The position numbers were made by a program, and so were the translations under genes. A stretch of 64,000 nt of DNA. Source: Nesterenkonia populi (lineage in GTDB: Bacteria; Actinomycetota; Actinomycetes; Actinomycetales; Micrococcaceae). Shown here piece after piece: positions 62,318 to 64,000 of the stretch. Position 1 is the first letter of the stretch, and every line of letters starts with the position of its first letter. The DNA lies in the NCBI RefSeq assembly GCF_007994735.1, contig NZ_VOIL01000001.1, positions 372,001 through 436,000 on the forward strand. The letters run 5' to 3'. The notes beneath the pieces were generated by a model. It was given only the letters and a program-made list of their open reading frames with translations. It was not told the DNA's origin and did no database searches.

Positions 62318-63838
62318 TCAGTGCGCGAGCGCCTCCCTCTTCTCAGAGCTGCCCGCAGCGGGGGTGGCCCTCAGGCCGAATGCCAGCAGCAGGGTCACCA
62401 CGCTCAGCGCGGCAGCGAACCGGAACGCGGTCCGGAAGCCCTCCACAGCGGCGGCCTCCGGGGAGAGTCCGTCGGCAGCGGCCATCGAGGCGCCCAGCCC
62501 CATCACCGCCACCAAGGCGGCGGTGCCGATCGCCGCAGAGAGCTGCTGCAGCGTGTTCAGCGCCGCGGAGCCATGCGAGTACAGAGGCGCGGGCAGAGGG
62601 TTCATCGCCGTGGTGAACGCTGGGGTGAACAGCAGGGCCAGCCCAACGGACAGCACCAGATGGGCCACCAGGATCATCCACCAGGGGGTGGCCGCGCTGA
62701 TGAAGCCCAGTGCAGTCATGGACACAATCAGGATGCTGGCGCCGGGAACAACAAGCGGCCTGGGACCGACGCGGTCGTAGACACGGCCCACGATCGGGGC
62801 CAGCAGCGCCATCAGGAGGCCGCCGGGCAGCATCAGCAGGCCCGTGCCCAGCGGGCTGAGCCCGTAGATCTGCTGCAGGAACAGCGGCAGGAGGATGAGG
62901 GCGCCGAACAGGGCGATCATCATCAGCAGCATCATCATCAGGGCCCGGGTGTACTGGGTGTAGGTGAACGGCTTGAGGTTCAGCAGCGCAGCGTCGGACT
63001 TCTGCAGGCGCAGCTGCAGGAGCACGAACGCAGCCAGGAACAGCAGACCGCCCACCAGCACCCCGACGGCCGCAGGGTCCACGGACATGCCTGCCGCCTC
63101 CGGGTCCAGGTCCTCGGTGCCGTGGCCCCCGCCGATCTGGCTGATCCCGTAGACGATGCCGCCGAAGCCGGGCACGGCCAGCAGCAGGGACGGAATGGAG
63201 AGCCCCTTCCCCTTGGTCCCGGGGTCGGTGTTCAGACGGGGCCGGCCGAGCACCAGGGCGACGACGGCGACCGGCAGGATGGTCAGGAACATCCAGCGCC
63301 AATCGGCGATCTCCAGGATGATTCCTGAGACCGTCGGACCGATGGCCGGGGCCACGGAGATCACAATGGCGATATTCCCCATCACGACGCCGCGGCGATG
63401 CATCGGCACCAGGGTCAGCACGGTCGTCATCATCAGCGGCAGCATGATGGCGGTGCCGGCGGCCTGGACCACACGTCCGGCCAGCAGCACCGGGAATCCG
63501 GGGGCCGCGGCGGCGAGCGCGGTGCCGGCGACGAACAGCAGCATCGCGGCGGTGAAGACCCCGCGGAGGGTGAATCGCTGAATGATGTAGCCGGTGGTGG
63601 GAATCACCACGGCCAGAGTCAGCATGAACGCGGTGGTGAGCCACTGGACGGTGGGCTCGGGTATCTGGAACTCCTCCATCAGCGGCGAGAGCGCCACGTT
63701 CATGATCGTTTCGTTGAGGATCATGACGAACGTGGCGACAAGCAGCGCGCCGATGGTCAGCTTGTCCGCGGTCGGCATCCGCTCTGAGGCGGAGGACTCA
63801 GCGGGGGTATCAGTAGATTGCACAAGGAGTGGGAACAC
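62318..63838 (-). CDS. DHA2-family MFS multidrug transporter (EmrB/QacA type)
   Basis: A 506-residue, 14-helix proton-drug antiporter. LVATFVMILNETIMNVALSP in the first helix, the motif-A region FTLRGVFTAAMLLFVAGTAL, GRVVQAAGTAIMLPLMMTTV, and motif C-like VAPAIGPTVSGIILE are DHA2 features. GTG 63838 has GGGAG six bases upstream; a GTG five codons later and the ATG at 63778 are alternatives. Likely exports toxic hydrophobic compounds. No regulator gene is adjacent. Confidence 0.9.
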   Translation of the reverse strand: MFPLLVQSTDTPAESSASERMPTADKLTIGALLVATFVMILNETIMNVALSPLMEEFQIPEPTVQWLTTAFMLTLAVVIPTTGYIIQRFTLRGVFTAAMLLFVAGTALAAAAPGFPVLLAGRVVQAAGTAIMLPLMMTTVLTLVPMHRRGVVMGNIAIVISVAPAIGPTVSGIILEIADWRWMFLTILPVAVVALVLGRPRLNTDPGTKGKGLSIPSLLLAVPGFGGIVYGISQIGGGHGTEDLDPEAAGMSVDPAAVGVLVGGLLFLAAFVLLQLRLQKSDAALLNLKPFTYTQYTRALMMMLLMMIALFGALILLPLFLQQIYGLSPLGTGLLMLPGGLLMALLAPIVGRVYDRVGPRPLVVPGASILIVSMTALGFISAATPWWMILVAHLVLSVGLALLFTPAFTTAMNPLPAPLYSHGSAALNTLQQLSAAIGTAALVAVMGLGASMAAADGLSPEAAAVEGFRTAFRFAAALSVVTLLLAFGLRATPAAGSSEKREALAH

Positions 63839-63884
63839 CTGCGGCTCCCGCCGCATTCCTGACCGGTGCGTCTAGTTTCTGCGG

Positions 63885-63957
63885 AGCCCCCTGCCGGGTT
63901 CGAACCGACGACCTGCTGATTACAAATCAGCTGCTCTACCAACTGAGCTAAGGAGGC
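63885..63957 (-). tRNA. tRNA-Thr (anticodon TGT)
   Basis: Minus-strand cloverleaf: acceptor GCCTCCT/AGGGGGC, D arm GCTCAGTTGGTAGAGC, anticodon stem GCTGA/TCAGC with loop TTTGTAA, T arm GTCGGTTCGAACCCGGC. Anticodon TGT reads ACA threonine codons. CCA not encoded. Confidence 0.95.
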
Positions 63958-64000
63958 GCGGCGACGGCGCTCAGGCGCACCGACGCCGGCTGCCCATGCT

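Overview
The window is high-GC, gene-dense actinobacterial DNA. Gene content and order point to Micrococcales, probably Micrococcaceae. Supporting signs are pcrA-sucC-sucD, an actinobacterial ThrE family, a DtxR-type regulator beside a mycobacterial-type serC, a WXG100 protein, a DUF3027 gene after a cold-shock gene, a CIRCE-controlled groEL, many GTG starts and acidic linkers in exported proteins. A Nesterenkonia-like organism is my guess, not something the sequence proves.

1-15.8 kb: the 3' part of a DUF6350/PerM membrane protein, a GT4 glycosyltransferase, an inositol-phosphatase-family enzyme and a VIT1/CCC1 transporter with a ferritin-like domain. Next comes a small two-gene locus encoding a Cys-containing exported precursor and a tiny membrane protein, beside a nonsense-interrupted LuxR-type remnant. 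Then follow a CtpF-like P-type ATPase with DoxX and flavin-binding partners, sucCD, pcrA, a collapsed RpiR-type regulator remnant and an EamA transporter.

15.8-24.3 kb: an Old Yellow Enzyme homologue, a ThrE-family exporter, a module of two-component system plus acyltransferase-like membrane protein plus DUF305 lipoprotein, tRNA-Arg(CCT), cobA and cspA.

24.3-32.5 kb: a formate/molybdenum-cofactor block. DUF6457, moeA, fdhD and a YdeP/FdhF-type molybdoenzyme form one leftward operon, divergent from an oxalate/formate-family transporter. mobA and an HNH protein follow. A palindrome TTCTAC-N5-GTAGAA lies in the divergent promoter region and recurs upstream of the flavin protein at 9.2 kb.

32.6-41.9 kb: tandem NlpC/P60 cell-wall hydrolases with matching promoters and terminators, a DtxR-family regulator, serC, a response regulator and its probable kinase, a cold-shock protein, a short DUF3027 protein, a serine hydrolase and a lone WXG100 protein.

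42-54.5 kb: a complete L-rhamnose pathway: ABC importer, mutarotase, isomerase, kinase, fused aldolase/dehydrogenase and a terminal L-lactate dehydrogenase. A divergent LacI-type regulator faces it across a perfect operator palindrome. Together these take external rhamnose to pyruvate plus dihydroxyacetone phosphate. A probable IS3 transposase scrap lies at its right edge.

54.5-64 kb: groEL with CIRCE, a FemAB-type ligase, a LytR_C protein, ung, a second ThrE paralogue, tRNA-Val(CAC), an NAD(P)-binding protein, a DHA2 drug-efflux transporter and tRNA-Thr(TGT). I saw no CRISPR array, intact insertion sequence, prophage or rRNA.
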